A stretch of 64,000 bases of DNA from Hyphomicrobiales bacterium. Its GTDB lineage: Bacteria > Pseudomonadota > Alphaproteobacteria > Rhizobiales > Beijerinckiaceae. The first letter of the stretch is position 1. Each line of letters opens with the position of its first letter. Below the pieces are notes generated by a model. It did no database searches, was not told where the DNA came from, and saw only the letters and a program-made list of their open reading frames with translations. Location of the stretch: contig CAKNFJ010000001.1 of the NCBI GenBank assembly GCA_930633495.1, positions 2,813,001 to 2,877,000 of the forward strand. Direction: 5' to 3'. A program made the translations under genes and the position numbers. Below, in pieces: positions 54,173 to 64,000 of the stretch.

Positions 54173-54282
54173 CGCCGTCATGCTCGGGCTTGACCCGAGC
54201 ATCTCACGACGGGGAGGCTCCGGAGCTTCTTCCTGACGGAGATTCTCGGGTCTGCGCTTCGCTTCGCCCGAGAATGACGGCG
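54173..54282. repeat. Palindromic repeat between binding-protein and permease genes (cluster 2)
   Basis: Outer arms at 54173-54188 (cgccgtcatgctcggg) and 54267-54282 (cccgagaatgacggcg) pair with two mismatches. A nested hairpin atgctcggg/cccgagcat lies at 54180-54202 and another ttctcggg/cccgagaa at 54243-54274. The repeat occupies the 181-base gap between livH (start 54125) and the binding-protein stop (54307). The core is shared with the palindrome at 13013-13037. Confidence 0.85.
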
Positions 54283-54306
54283 TGTTTCCAGCGGGAAACG
54301 GCGCTT

Positions 54307-55500
54307 TTACTTCGCCAGACCCGGATCCTTCTGGTCCGGCACGCTGGCGATCTCCTTGTTGATCCAGCGGCCCTGCGCATCCTTGGCAACCTCGCGCAGA
54401 TAGATCGGCTGGGTGATGTGGCGGGTCTCGGGGTCGATCTTGACCGGGCCGCGCGGGCTCTCCCAGGCGAGGCCCTTCACCGCCTCGACCGCCTTCTCCG
54501 CATCCTGCTTGCCGCCGGTGGCGGCGATCATCTTGGAGATCACGAACATGCCGTCATAGGCGCCCACCGCCGGGAACGAGACGAGGTCCGGCGCGCCGAT
54601 CGCCTTTTCCGCGGCGGCGACGAAGCGCTTGTTGATCTCGGAATCATGCGAGACCGCGTAATGGAACGAGGTCACCATGCCGGCCGCGGCCTCGCCGAGT
54701 GCCGGCAGGTCCGATTCCTGCGTCAGGTCGCCGGTGGCGAAGAGCTTGACGCCGGCCTTCTTCAGTCCGGTGTCGCTGAAGGCCTTGACGAAGCCGAGCG
54801 TCGGCGGGCCGGACGGCAGGAAGGCGAAGACGCCCTGCGCGCCGGCATCGCGGATGCGCTGCATGATCGGGCTGAACTCGGTGGTGTTAAGCGGCATGCG
54901 GATCGATTCGACGACCTCGCCGCCCGCCGCCTCGATCGCCTTCTTGAAGGCGCCCTCGGCGTCGACGCCCGGGCCGTAATCGGTGACGACCGAGACGAAT
55001 TTCTTGATGCCGCGCTCCACCGCCGCCTTGCCGATCGGCGTCGTGGTCTGCGCGGTGGTGAAGGAGGTGCGCACTGCCAGCGGCGAGGAGTTCATGATCG
55101 CGGAGGTCGCGGCGTTGAAGATCACCAGCGGCACGTTGCCCTGCTTGAGCAGCGGCGTGATTGCCATCGCATCGGGCGTGAAATAGACGCCGCCGAGATA
55201 CTGCACCTTGTCGCGCACGATCAGTTCCTGCGCGAGTGCGCGGGCCTGCTGCGGATTGGCCGTCGGCAGGTCGCGATAGACCAGCTCGATGTCGTGGCCG
55301 GCCACGGTCTTGCCGTTCTGCGCCAGCCAGGCCTCGGCGCCGGCCTGGAAGTTCTTGCCCTGCAGGGCGAAGGGGCCGGAGAACGGCCCGATGATGCCGA
55401 CCTTGATCGTGTCGGCGCTGGCCGCGCCGCCAAGGCCCAGAGTGCCCGCGAGCGCCAGGGCGCCGGCGCGCAGCAGCCGGCCGAAGGATGATGTCTTCAT
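54307..55500 (-). CDS. Branched-chain-type ABC substrate-binding protein (LivK-like, cluster 2)
   Basis: A 397-residue periplasmic binding protein. Signal peptide spans roughly residues 1-28 (LRAGALALAGTLGLGGAASA). Body: VGIIGPFSGPFALQGKNFQA, VTDYGPGVDAEGAFKKA and KIDPETRHITQPIYLRE. The gene lies 270 bases upstream (in genome order after) of pobA with nothing recognisable between. Its neighbour pobA suggests an aromatic acid such as 4-hydroxybenzoate as ligand, though an amino acid cannot be excluded. Confidence 0.9.
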   Translation of the reverse strand: MKTSSFGRLLRAGALALAGTLGLGGAASADTIKVGIIGPFSGPFALQGKNFQAGAEAWLAQNGKTVAGHDIELVYRDLPTANPQQARALAQELIVRDKVQYLGGVYFTPDAMAITPLLKQGNVPLVIFNAATSAIMNSSPLAVRTSFTTAQTTTPIGKAAVERGIKKFVSVVTDYGPGVDAEGAFKKAIEAAGGEVVESIRMPLNTTEFSPIMQRIRDAGAQGVFAFLPSGPPTLGFVKAFSDTGLKKAGVKLFATGDLTQESDLPALGEAAAGMVTSFHYAVSHDSEINKRFVAAAEKAIGAPDLVSFPAVGAYDGMFVISKMIAATGGKQDAEKAVEAVKGLAWESPRGPVKIDPETRHITQPIYLREVAKDAQGRWINKEIASVPDQKDPGLAK

Positions 55501-55770
55501 GGTTGGTCTACCTCCCGATATCCTGTTCCGCCGCGGCAGCCCTTGGGCGGCGCGACGACTCTTGCCGTCCGTTCATGGCCGGATTGCCGCATCGCGGTGT
55601 CCGGCTCTTGTTGTCACCAACGCAATTTTTCGGCTCAGGGCAATGCCCGTCGCCGTCTTGAGCCTGAAACCCTCGCGCCGAAAAGGCACCGAAGGTGAAT
55701 TCGCCTCCCGATGGCTGGAACGGGAGAGCGTCCTTCCGGCCGCGCCTCTCTGCAGCCCGGCTCCAGCCGC

Positions 55771-57947
<2,177 letters not shown>

Positions 57948-57953
57948 GGCGGC

Positions 57954-59135
57954 TCAGCCCGCCGCCTCGATCTCCTTCATCACTGCCGCTGCCTCGGCGA
58001 AGGCGGTGTTGCCGGCGGGCACGCCGGCATAGATCGCCGTCTGCATCAGCACTTCCTTGAGATCGTCGGCGGTGAAGCCGCCGCGCGTCAGCCCGGCGCG
58101 GACATGCAGGCGGAACTCCTCCCAGCGGCTGAGGCTGGCGGTGATGGCGAGGACCAGCAACCGCCGCGTCCGGTCGTCGAGGCCGGGGCGGCTCCAGATC
58201 TCCTGCCAGGCGATACGGGTGATCATCGCCTGGAATTCGGTATTGAACGGGGTGCGGTTGGTGAGCGACCGGTCGACGTGAGGATCGCCGAGCACACGGC
58301 GGCGATGCTGCAAGCCGGCTTCGAACAGGACAGCTGCGGCATCGGCCGCATCGGGGCCGGGGGGCAGGAAGCCGCGCAGCGCGCCGGCCAGGGCGGCCGG
58401 TGCTTCGAGGGGGGCGAGATGGCCGCAGTCGAGCCTTTCCAGCTTGGCGCCGGGAATGGAAGCAACGAGGTTCTCGCCATGGCCGGCGAAGGGGGTGGAG
58501 GCATCGCGCTCACCGACGACGACGAGCGTCGGGCAGGTCAGGCCGGGGAGGCGGCCGATCAGCTCTGTGTCGCGGATGGCGGCGCCGGCCCCGGCATAGC
58601 CCTCGCGCGCCATGGCGACGAGACCGCGCCTGACGCTTTCCGCGATTGCCGGCTGGCCGGCAGTAAAGGCTGGCGAGAGGAAGCGTTGCATGGCGATATC
58701 GGCGATCGCGACGGTGCCGCCGGCGCGGACCTTGCCGACGCGATCCTGCCAGGCCGCCTTGTCCATGGTGGCGGATGTGCAGATCAGCGCCAGCGCCGAG
58801 ACGCGCTCGGGTCGCGCCAGCGCCAGCTCCATGGCGATCATACCGCCGAGCGAGACGCCAGCGACCGCAGCGCGTTCCATACCGGCTGCGTCCATGACCG
58901 TGGCGACATCGTCGGCCAGTTGCGCGAGCGTGTAGTCGCCGTCCGGTGCGTCGGAGGCGCCGTGGCCGCGGGTGTCGAGCCTCAGGACGCGGAAGACTGC
59001 GAGCAGGGCGGGCATCGCCGCGTCCCAGAGCCCGAGATCGGTGCCGATCGAGTTCAGCAGGACGAGGGCCGGCTTGTCGTCCGTGCCCTCGAGCTTCCAG
59101 TAGATGCGGGCGCCGCCGCTCGTTGCGAAAGGCAT
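57954..59135 (-). CDS. pcaL: Fused 3-oxoadipate enol-lactonase / 4-carboxymuconolactone decarboxylase (PcaD-PcaC)
   Basis: A 393-residue fusion. Residues 1 to about 255 are an alpha/beta hydrolase (beta-ketoadipate enol-lactonase PcaD), nucleophile Ser95 in VAGVSLGGMI. About 275-393 is the CMD domain (PcaC) with FQAMITRIAWQEIWSRPGLD and HVRAGLTRGGFTADDLKEVL. Together they convert 4-carboxymuconolactone to beta-ketoadipate in two steps. Such a fusion is known in Streptomyces and some alphaproteobacteria as pcaL. ATG 59135 gives the true PcaD start. It follows pcaB after 10 bases. Confidence 0.92.
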   Translation of the reverse strand: MPFATSGGARIYWKLEGTDDKPALVLLNSIGTDLGLWDAAMPALLAVFRVLRLDTRGHGASDAPDGDYTLAQLADDVATVMDAAGMERAAVAGVSLGGMIAMELALARPERVSALALICTSATMDKAAWQDRVGKVRAGGTVAIADIAMQRFLSPAFTAGQPAIAESVRRGLVAMAREGYAGAGAAIRDTELIGRLPGLTCPTLVVVGERDASTPFAGHGENLVASIPGAKLERLDCGHLAPLEAPAALAGALRGFLPPGPDAADAAAVLFEAGLQHRRRVLGDPHVDRSLTNRTPFNTEFQAMITRIAWQEIWSRPGLDDRTRRLLVLAITASLSRWEEFRLHVRAGLTRGGFTADDLKEVLMQTAIYAGVPAGNTAFAEAAAVMKEIEAAG

Positions 59136-59145
59136 CGCCTGCCCC

Positions 59146-60282
59146 TCAATCCCGCGCGAGCAGGGCGGCGACCAGCGCCGGGCTCTCGCCGATATCGGTT
59201 CCGACGCCGGCCGCCGCGAGATTGCGGGCGATGGCCGCCTCGTCGATCTCCAGACCTGCCGCAACCGTCGCCATCACGCCGGCCGCCCCGGCCGCAAGCA
59301 GGAAAAGCTCGGCCAGAGCCGGGCCTTCGGCCTGCCAGCCGCCGAGGCCGCGCTCCTGCTCGGCCGGCAGGCCGGCGAGGATGCCGGCGACGAGGCCGGG
59401 CGCACGCAGGGCCGCCGAAAGGGCGACCTGGCAGCCGGTGGGGTTGCGCTTGTGGGCCATGGCCGAGGAGCCGCCGCGACCGGGGATCGCCGGTTCGCGG
59501 GCCTCGCCAATGCCGTTCTGGGCCAGAAGCGAAACGTCGCGCGCCATCTTGCCGAGCGCGCCGATGACGATGGCGAGCGCCGTCGCGATGCCGGCGATGC
59601 CGCCGCGGCGCGCGTGCCATGGCGCCGCGTCGGGCAGGCCGAGGGAGGTGGCGAGGCGAGCCGATATGGCCGTGCCCTTGTCGCCGAGACCGGCGCGCGA
59701 GCCGGCCGCGCCGCCGAACTGCAGGGACGCGCCGGCTTCGACTTCGCGATGTAGGCGCAGCGCCGCGTCCGCGACGCCGGCTTGCCACTGCGCGACGCGC
59801 AGGCCGAAGCCGATCGGCAGTGCATCCTGCAGCAGGGTGCGACCGATGGCCGGGGTCGCGGCATGGCGTTGTGCCAGCGCTGCAAGTGCCGTCGCGATGC
59901 GATCCAGATCGCCATCGAGCAGATCGCCCGCGGCGTGGATCTGGCAGGTCAGCACCGTATCGGCGACATCCTGGCTGGTGGCACCCTTGTGCAGCGCCTT
60001 GGCGGCATCGCCCGTCAGTGCGGCGCGCAGTCGCGCCACCAGCGGAATCGCCAGCGTGCCGGCCAGTGCCGCTTCCTCGGCGAGTTCTGCCGGGTCGATC
60101 GCGATCGTGGCGCATAGCGCCGCGATCGCCTCGGCCGCGTCGGGGGCGATCAGGCCTTCCGCCGCTTCGGCGCGTGCGAGTTCGGCCTCGAAGGCGAGAG
60201 CGTGACGCAACGTGGCCGCGTCCGAGAACACGGCCAGCATCGCATCGGTTGTCGCCGGCCGCGCGCGGAGGAGCGCGCTCAC
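59146..60282 (-). CDS. pcaB: 3-carboxy-cis,cis-muconate cycloisomerase
   Basis: A 378-residue fumarase/aspartase-superfamily enzyme that lactonises 3-carboxymuconate. The signature is [20 protein letters not shown], and [17 protein letters not shown] is the second conserved region. Slightly shorter than typical PcaB (about 450) because the C-terminal domain is abbreviated, as in many alphaproteobacteria. Overlaps pcaJ by four bases. Confidence 0.92.
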   Translation of the reverse strand: MSALLRARPATTDAMLAVFSDAATLRHALAFEAELARAEAAEGLIAPDAAEAIAALCATIAIDPAELAEEAALAGTLAIPLVARLRAALTGDAAKALHKGATSQDVADTVLTCQIHAAGDLLDGDLDRIATALAALAQRHAATPAIGRTLLQDALPIGFGLRVAQWQAGVADAALRLHREVEAGASLQFGGAAGSRAGLGDKGTAISARLATSLGLPDAAPWHARRGGIAGIATALAIVIGALGKMARDVSLLAQNGIGEAREPAIPGRGGSSAMAHKRNPTGCQVALSAALRAPGLVAGILAGLPAEQERGLGGWQAEGPALAELFLLAAGAAGVMATVAAGLEIDEAAIARNLAAAGVGTDIGESPALVAALLARD

Positions 60283-60941
60283 GCGGCCTTGGCGAGGGTG
60301 GGAGCGACGGTGAAGGCGGCCTGCGTCTTGGCCGTGACCTCGTCGAGGCTGACGCCGGGCGCGAGCTCGATCAGGGTGAGCCCGCCGCCATTGGCCTTGT
60401 CGCAGCGCATGACGCAGAGATCGGTGATGATCAGGTCGACGACGCCCGCGCCGGTCAGCGGCAGCGAGCAGCGCTCCAGAACCTTGGATTCGCCCGTCTT
60501 GTTGGCGTGATCCATCACCACGATGACCTTCTTGACGCCGGCGACGAGGTCCATCGCGCCGCCCATGCCCTTCACCATCTTGCCGGGGATGGTCCAGTTG
60601 GCGATGTCGCCATTGGCGGCCACTTCCATGGCGCCGAGGATGGTCAGGTCGATATGGCCGCCGCGGATCATCGCGAAGGAATCAGCCGAGGAGAAGAAGC
60701 TGGAGCTCGGCAGCGCCGTGATCGTCTGCTTGCCGGCATTAATCAGGTCGGGATCGGCTTCGCCCTCATAGGGGAAGGGACCGATGCCGAGCAGGCCGTT
60801 CTCCGATTGAAGCGTCACGTCGACGCCCTCGGGGATGTAGTTCGCCACCAGCGTGGGAATGCCGATGCCGAGATTGACGTAGAAGCCGTCCTGCAGCTCC
60901 CTGGCGGCGCGGGCGGCCACCTCTTCGCGGGTCCAGGCCAT
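60279..60941 (-). CDS. pcaJ: 3-oxoadipate CoA-transferase subunit B
   Basis: A 220-residue beta subunit. The catalytic glutamate is Glu47 in [33 protein letters not shown] and [20 protein letters not shown] are family signatures. With PcaI it moves CoA from succinyl-CoA to beta-ketoadipate. The ATG at 60941 shares a base with the pcaI stop. Succinyl-CoA:3-ketoacid transferases are close relatives; the pca context decides. Confidence 0.93.
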   Translation of the reverse strand: MAWTREEVAARAARELQDGFYVNLGIGIPTLVANYIPEGVDVTLQSENGLLGIGPFPYEGEADPDLINAGKQTITALPSSSFFSSADSFAMIRGGHIDLTILGAMEVAANGDIANWTIPGKMVKGMGGAMDLVAGVKKVIVVMDHANKTGESKVLERCSLPLTGAGVVDLIITDLCVMRCDKANGGGLTLIELAPGVSLDEVTAKTQAAFTVAPTLAKAA

Positions 60942-61651
60942 CAGGCTGCCTCCCTCTTGCGCTCGGTCAGCTTCTCGATCTTCTTCTCGTTGATCGTGCT
61001 CTTGATGATGCGGTCGACATAGATGCCGGGGGTGTGGATCGCCTCGGGATCGAGCGAGCCGACCGGCACGATCTCCTCGACCTCGGCCACGGTCACCTTG
61101 CCGGCGGTCGCCATGTTCGGGTTGAAGTTGCGGGCGGTGCGCCGGTAGACGAGGTTGCCGGCGGTATCGGCCTTCCAGGCCTTGACGATGGCAAGATCGG
61201 CGCGCAGCCAGGTCTCGCGGACATAGAGCTGCCCCTCGAATTCCTCGATCGGCTTGCCCTCGGCGACGACCGTGCCGACGCCGGTCCGGGTGTAGAAGGC
61301 CGGGATGCCGGCGCCACCGGCGCGGATGCGCTCGGCCAGCGTGCCCTGCGGGTTCAGCTCCAGCTCCAGCTCGCCGGCAAGGTACTGCTGCTCGAACAGC
61401 TTGTTCTCGCCGACATAGGAGGCGATCATCTTCCTGATCTGGCGGGTCTGCAGCAGCATCCACAGGCCGAAACCGTCGGCGCCGGCATTGTTCGAGATCA
61501 CGGTGAGGTTCTTCACCCCGGAATCGCGGATCTGCGGGATCAGGCTCTCGGGATTGCCCGACAGGCCGAAGCCGCCCGACATGATCGTCATGCCGTCGAA
61601 CAGCAGCCCCTCCAGCGCAGCTGCGGGGCCGTCGTAAATCTTGCGCGTCAT
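60941..61651 (-). CDS. pcaI: 3-oxoadipate CoA-transferase subunit A
   Basis: A 236-residue alpha subunit. The CoA-site motif is [31 protein letters not shown] and [20 protein letters not shown] are family hallmarks. First gene of the pcaI-J-B-L operon; its promoter should lie in the 201-base gap up to 61852. ATG 61651 is chosen for normal length. Confidence 0.93.
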   Translation of the reverse strand: MTRKIYDGPAAALEGLLFDGMTIMSGGFGLSGNPESLIPQIRDSGVKNLTVISNNAGADGFGLWMLLQTRQIRKMIASYVGENKLFEQQYLAGELELELNPQGTLAERIRAGGAGIPAFYTRTGVGTVVAEGKPIEEFEGQLYVRETWLRADLAIVKAWKADTAGNLVYRRTARNFNPNMATAGKVTVAEVEEIVPVGSLDPEAIHTPGIYVDRIIKSTINEKKIEKLTERKREAA

Positions 61652-61852
61652 CGGTCCTCCATGGGCGCGGCCCGGAGCCGCGGCATTCGCTCCGCTGTGC
61701 CGGCCGGCGCCGCGCCAAGGCGCGATGCGGTCAGGCCGGTCCAACGTTTCCGGCGCGATCAGAATACGAACGCGGAAGAATGTCCATGGCCGCGATGCAG
61801 GAGCGGCGGTGTCTTCGGGGAAAGGCTGTGTGCCGCCGCCCGGCGTCGGCCT

Positions 61853-62293
61853 TCAGGCCGTGGCCAGCTGTGCCGGCGCGGGGATCGGGAAGACCCGGTC
61901 ATAGGCCAGATTGAACAGGAAGGCGTAGACCACATAGAAAACCACGATGGCTAGATCCATCAGGAAGGTCTCCCACAGGCCCATGCCGAGATACCAGGCC
62001 ATCGGCGGCAGCAGCAGCAGGAGCAGGCCGGCCTCGAAGAGCAGCGCATGCAGGATGCGCGTCGGGAGGTTCTTGCGGCTGTGCCCGGCGAGGCGAAGCA
62101 TCGCGTGGTCGAAGCCGAGGTTGAAGACGAAGTTCCAGAGCGTCGCGACCGTGGCGGAGCCGACGCCGATCACGCCCATATGCGTCGCCGGCACGCCGAA
62201 GAGCTGGGCGCCGCCCGGAATCACCAGCGCCAGTCCGATCGCCTCGAAGAGGAGCGTATGGCGGACCCGGTCGGGAAAGGAGCGCAGCGACAT
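61853..62293 (-). CDS. PACE-family efflux protein (tandem BTP domains)
   Basis: A 146-residue inner-membrane protein with four hydrophobic segments arranged as two similar halves. The first holds LLFEAIGLALVIPGGAQLFG and WNFVFNLGFDHAM, the second LLFEAGLLLLLLPPMAWYLG and FLFNLAYDRVFPIP. This is the tandem bacterial transmembrane pair of the AceI/PACE biocide and polyamine exporters, including the acidic residue in the first helix. ATG 62293 is preferred over a GTG three codons upstream. Divergent from a LysR gene 88 bases away, the usual pairing for PACE genes. Confidence 0.9.
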   Translation of the reverse strand: MSLRSFPDRVRHTLLFEAIGLALVIPGGAQLFGVPATHMGVIGVGSATVATLWNFVFNLGFDHAMLRLAGHSRKNLPTRILHALLFEAGLLLLLLPPMAWYLGMGLWETFLMDLAIVVFYVVYAFLFNLAYDRVFPIPAPAQLATA

Positions 62294-62381
62294 TCGAAAC
62301 ACCTGATGATCTCGTTGACGCGCCGCTTTCTATCGCCAAATTCGAGTCTATCAAGTTAGGTCATATCTGGATTTGAGATAG

Positions 62382-63275
62382 ATGGGCGTCACATTCGAGC
62401 AGCTCGAAGCCTTCGTCGCGGCAGCCGAGCACGGCTCGTTCTCGGCTGCCGGCCGGGCGCTGCGCAAGGCGCAGTCGGCGGTCAGCACGCAGGTCGCCAA
62501 TCTGGAGGAGGATCTGGGGATCGCCCTGTTCAGCCGGGCTGGCCGCAACCCCGTGCCGACAGCGGCGGGCGAGCGGCTGCTGCGGGAGGCGCGGGTGATC
62601 CTCGACCGGCGCGAGCATCTGGTCGGTGTCGCCAGCGGCTTCGAGGCGCATGTCGAGACCCGGCTGGTCGTGGCCATCGACGGGCTGTATCCCGAGCATC
62701 TGCTGGGCGCGCTGTTCGCCGATTTCGCCACGCATTTTCCACATGTCGAGCTGGAGCTGCTGTTCCCCATGATGGAGGACGTCAGCCGGCTCGTCCTGGC
62801 CGGGCAGGCCGATATCGGCGTGATGTGGCGCCAGGAGGTGCTGCCGCCCGAGCTCGGCTTCCAGACTGTCGGCTGGGTGCCGATCAAGCTCGTCTGCGGA
62901 AAGGGGCATCCGCTGGCCGGTACCCGCGTCGACTGGGAAGATCTCAAGCGTCACCGCCAGATCCTCGTGGCGGCGCGCAGCGACGGGCCGGAGAAGCAGC
63001 GTCTGCGCGTCGCAGCCGAGGTCTGGTGGGTCGAAAGTCACTGGGTGATCCTGCAACTGGTCAAGCAGGGCATCGGTTGGGCCTTCGTTTCGAACTACGT
63101 CATCGAGAATTCGCCGGTGGCGGCCGATCTCGTCACGCCCGATCTGCAGTTCGACAATTTCGATCTGCCCGTGGCGCTGGAGATGGTCTGGCACAAGCAG
63201 CGCCCCAGCGGGCCGGCGGCGAACTGGCTGCGCGACCGTTTCGCGGCCATGCGCATCGATGCCGCGCAATCTTGA
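62382..63275 (+). CDS. LysR-family regulator (partner of PACE exporter)
   Basis: A 297-residue LysR protein. HTH in residues 1-60: EQLEAFVAAAEHGSFSAAGR followed by AVSTQVANLEEDLG. The sensor domain follows (MMEDVSRLVLAGQADIGVMW, LQLVKQGIGWAFVSNYVIEN). It stands divergent from the PACE exporter gene and probably controls it. The AT-rich 62320-62380 gap holds both promoters. Confidence 0.9.
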   Translation: MGVTFEQLEAFVAAAEHGSFSAAGRALRKAQSAVSTQVANLEEDLGIALFSRAGRNPVPTAAGERLLREARVILDRREHLVGVASGFEAHVETRLVVAIDGLYPEHLLGALFADFATHFPHVELELLFPMMEDVSRLVLAGQADIGVMWRQEVLPPELGFQTVGWVPIKLVCGKGHPLAGTRVDWEDLKRHRQILVAARSDGPEKQRLRVAAEVWWVESHWVILQLVKQGIGWAFVSNYVIENSPVAADLVTPDLQFDNFDLPVALEMVWHKQRPSGPAANWLRDRFAAMRIDAAQS

Positions 63276-63516
63276 CCGCCGCGCGGGTTCCGACAGACTG
63301 ACGGCTGCTGTGCGTCCCTTCGATAAGAGAGGGAATTAAATTACATGTCGATTTTCTCGACGCGTGCCGCCGGGCGAAGATCCTTGAGGTCGAGGCCGAT
63401 TTCGGTGGTTTTTGGCGAAATTATGATTCAATGGCTTGCCACTCTGCGGGTGGCATGATATCAAGCGGGTAATAAAATTTCATAGCGCCGCAATAGCGGT
63501 TATCTAGGGAGCGGTT
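63276..63516. other. Intergenic leader before binding-protein gene
   Basis: 241 bases, noticeably AT-richer around 63330-63350 and 63420-63490 than the rest of the window. Presumed promoter region of the following gene; no specific operator recognised and no gene supported. Confidence 0.4.
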
Positions 63517-64000
63517 ATGCACAACGACACATTCTCGCGCGCAGCCCTGACGCGACGTGGCCTTGCCGGCCTTGCGGCCGGTCTCGCCGCCTCGACCATG
63601 CTGGCTCCGTCGGCCGGCCAGGCCCAGGCGACGTCGAGCGCGAACCTCGCCATGGTCGGCGAGCCGCAGTCGCTCGACCCGATGGCGTCGACCGCCGACC
63701 TCGTCGGCACGATCATGCAGCATGTCTACGAGCCGCTGTTCACCTTCGACGCCAACTGGGCGACCCAGCCGATGCTGGCTGCCGCGCTGCCCACCATCTC
63801 GGCCGACGGCAAGACCTACACGATCGAGCTGCGCAAGGGCGTGAAGCTGCATAATGGCCGCGACCTCGATGCCGAGGACGTCGTCGCCTCGCTGAAGCGC
63901 TGGTTCGACATGACGCCGCGCGGCAAGGGCCTGGCCAAGAGCCTCACCGGCATCACCGCCAAGGGCCCGTCCACGGTCGAGATCGTGCTGAACAAGGTCG
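63517..64000 (+). CDS. Family-5 ABC substrate-binding protein, N-terminal part (runs off window)
   Basis: The first 161 codons of a peptide/opine/nickel-type periplasmic binding protein. Signal peptide with a twin-arginine-like pair (ALTRRGLAGLAAGLAASTML, cut near GQAQA), then NLAMVGEPQSLDPMASTADL, MQHVYEPLFTFDANWATQPM and YTIELRKGVKLHNGRDLDAE, the usual family-5 opening. ATG 63517 follows ctaggga. The 3' end and any permease genes lie outside, so the ligand cannot be judged. Confidence 0.9.
   Translation, partial: MHNDTFSRAALTRRGLAGLAAGLAASTMLAPSAGQAQATSSANLAMVGEPQSLDPMASTADLVGTIMQHVYEPLFTFDANWATQPMLAAALPTISADGKTYTIELRKGVKLHNGRDLDAEDVVASLKRWFDMTPRGKGLAKSLTGITAKGPSTVEIVLNKV

Noticed and set aside
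54100..55491. Long open frame on the plus strand opposite the second LivK-like gene
   Set aside because: Shadow of the binding-protein gene; no recognisable domain and no ribosome site.

Overview
The window is high-GC chromosomal DNA of an alphaproteobacterium. It looks like a Hyphomicrobiales (Rhizobiales) member of the Bosea/Methylobacterium/Bradyrhizobium kind. The grounds are the 96-residue YggT protein, the many ABC importers and aromatic-acid genes, and intergenic palindromes and a short dispersed repeat of types I know from rhizobial genomes. The genus is inference; no rRNA is present.

Layout. 1-163: 3' end of a xerD-like recombinase gene. 375-4681 (-): ABC importer (PgtC/Fe-type binding protein, fused permease, ATPase), divergent from a DeoR regulator. 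5859-10200 (+): phosphonate-type importer PhnD-C-E-E with a HAD phosphatase. 10210-15038: beta-carbonic anhydrase, a split yggU/yggT pair, and an amidase and gamma-glutamyltransferase lying between them. 15157-18299: tRNA-Ala(CGC), att/integrase-like debris, an intact IS21-family element and the 3' remnant of a LysR gene. 18659-30414: TetR/CoA-transferase/acyl-CoA dehydrogenase, a cluster of stand-alone enzymes and regulators, a Tat-exported zinc deacylase and a Tat-exported sulfatase. 30730-41938 (+): LysR followed by one long catabolic operon: 6PGDH-like dehydrogenase, GalD, GalB, GalC, a complete Liv-type importer, a MetE-like zinc protein and a two-domain VOC ring-cleavage dioxygenase. The three Gal enzymes take 4-oxalomesaconate to pyruvate and oxaloacetate, so a gallate-like or methoxylated gallate-like substrate is likely.

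41951-47981 (-): a TPP riboswitch heads a tightly overlapping operon of LuxE-like acyl-protein synthetase, LuxC-like acyl reductase, a ThiZ-X-Y-like pyrimidine/thiamine-precursor importer and an SDR reductase. LuxE + LuxC + SDR together form a plausible carboxylate-to-aldehyde-to-alcohol route under thiamine control. I regard this as the best candidate for an undescribed system: import and re-reduction of an oxidised thiamine moiety. There is no luxAB.

48120-50782 (+): second gamma-glutamyltransferase and a D-2-hydroxyacid dehydrogenase. 50795-55500 (-): second Liv-type importer. 55771-61651: pobA/pobR and the pca genes (pcaI-J-B and a pcaD-pcaC fusion) for 4-hydroxybenzoate through the beta-ketoadipate pathway; pcaGH is not in the window. 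61853-64000: PACE-family efflux protein divergent from a LysR gene, and the 5' part of a family-5 substrate-binding protein gene.

A recurring architectural feature is a large palindrome exactly between the binding-protein gene and the first permease gene in three separate ABC operons (3210-3346, 36384-36484, 54173-54282). This recalls the E. coli malE-malF REP arrangement.
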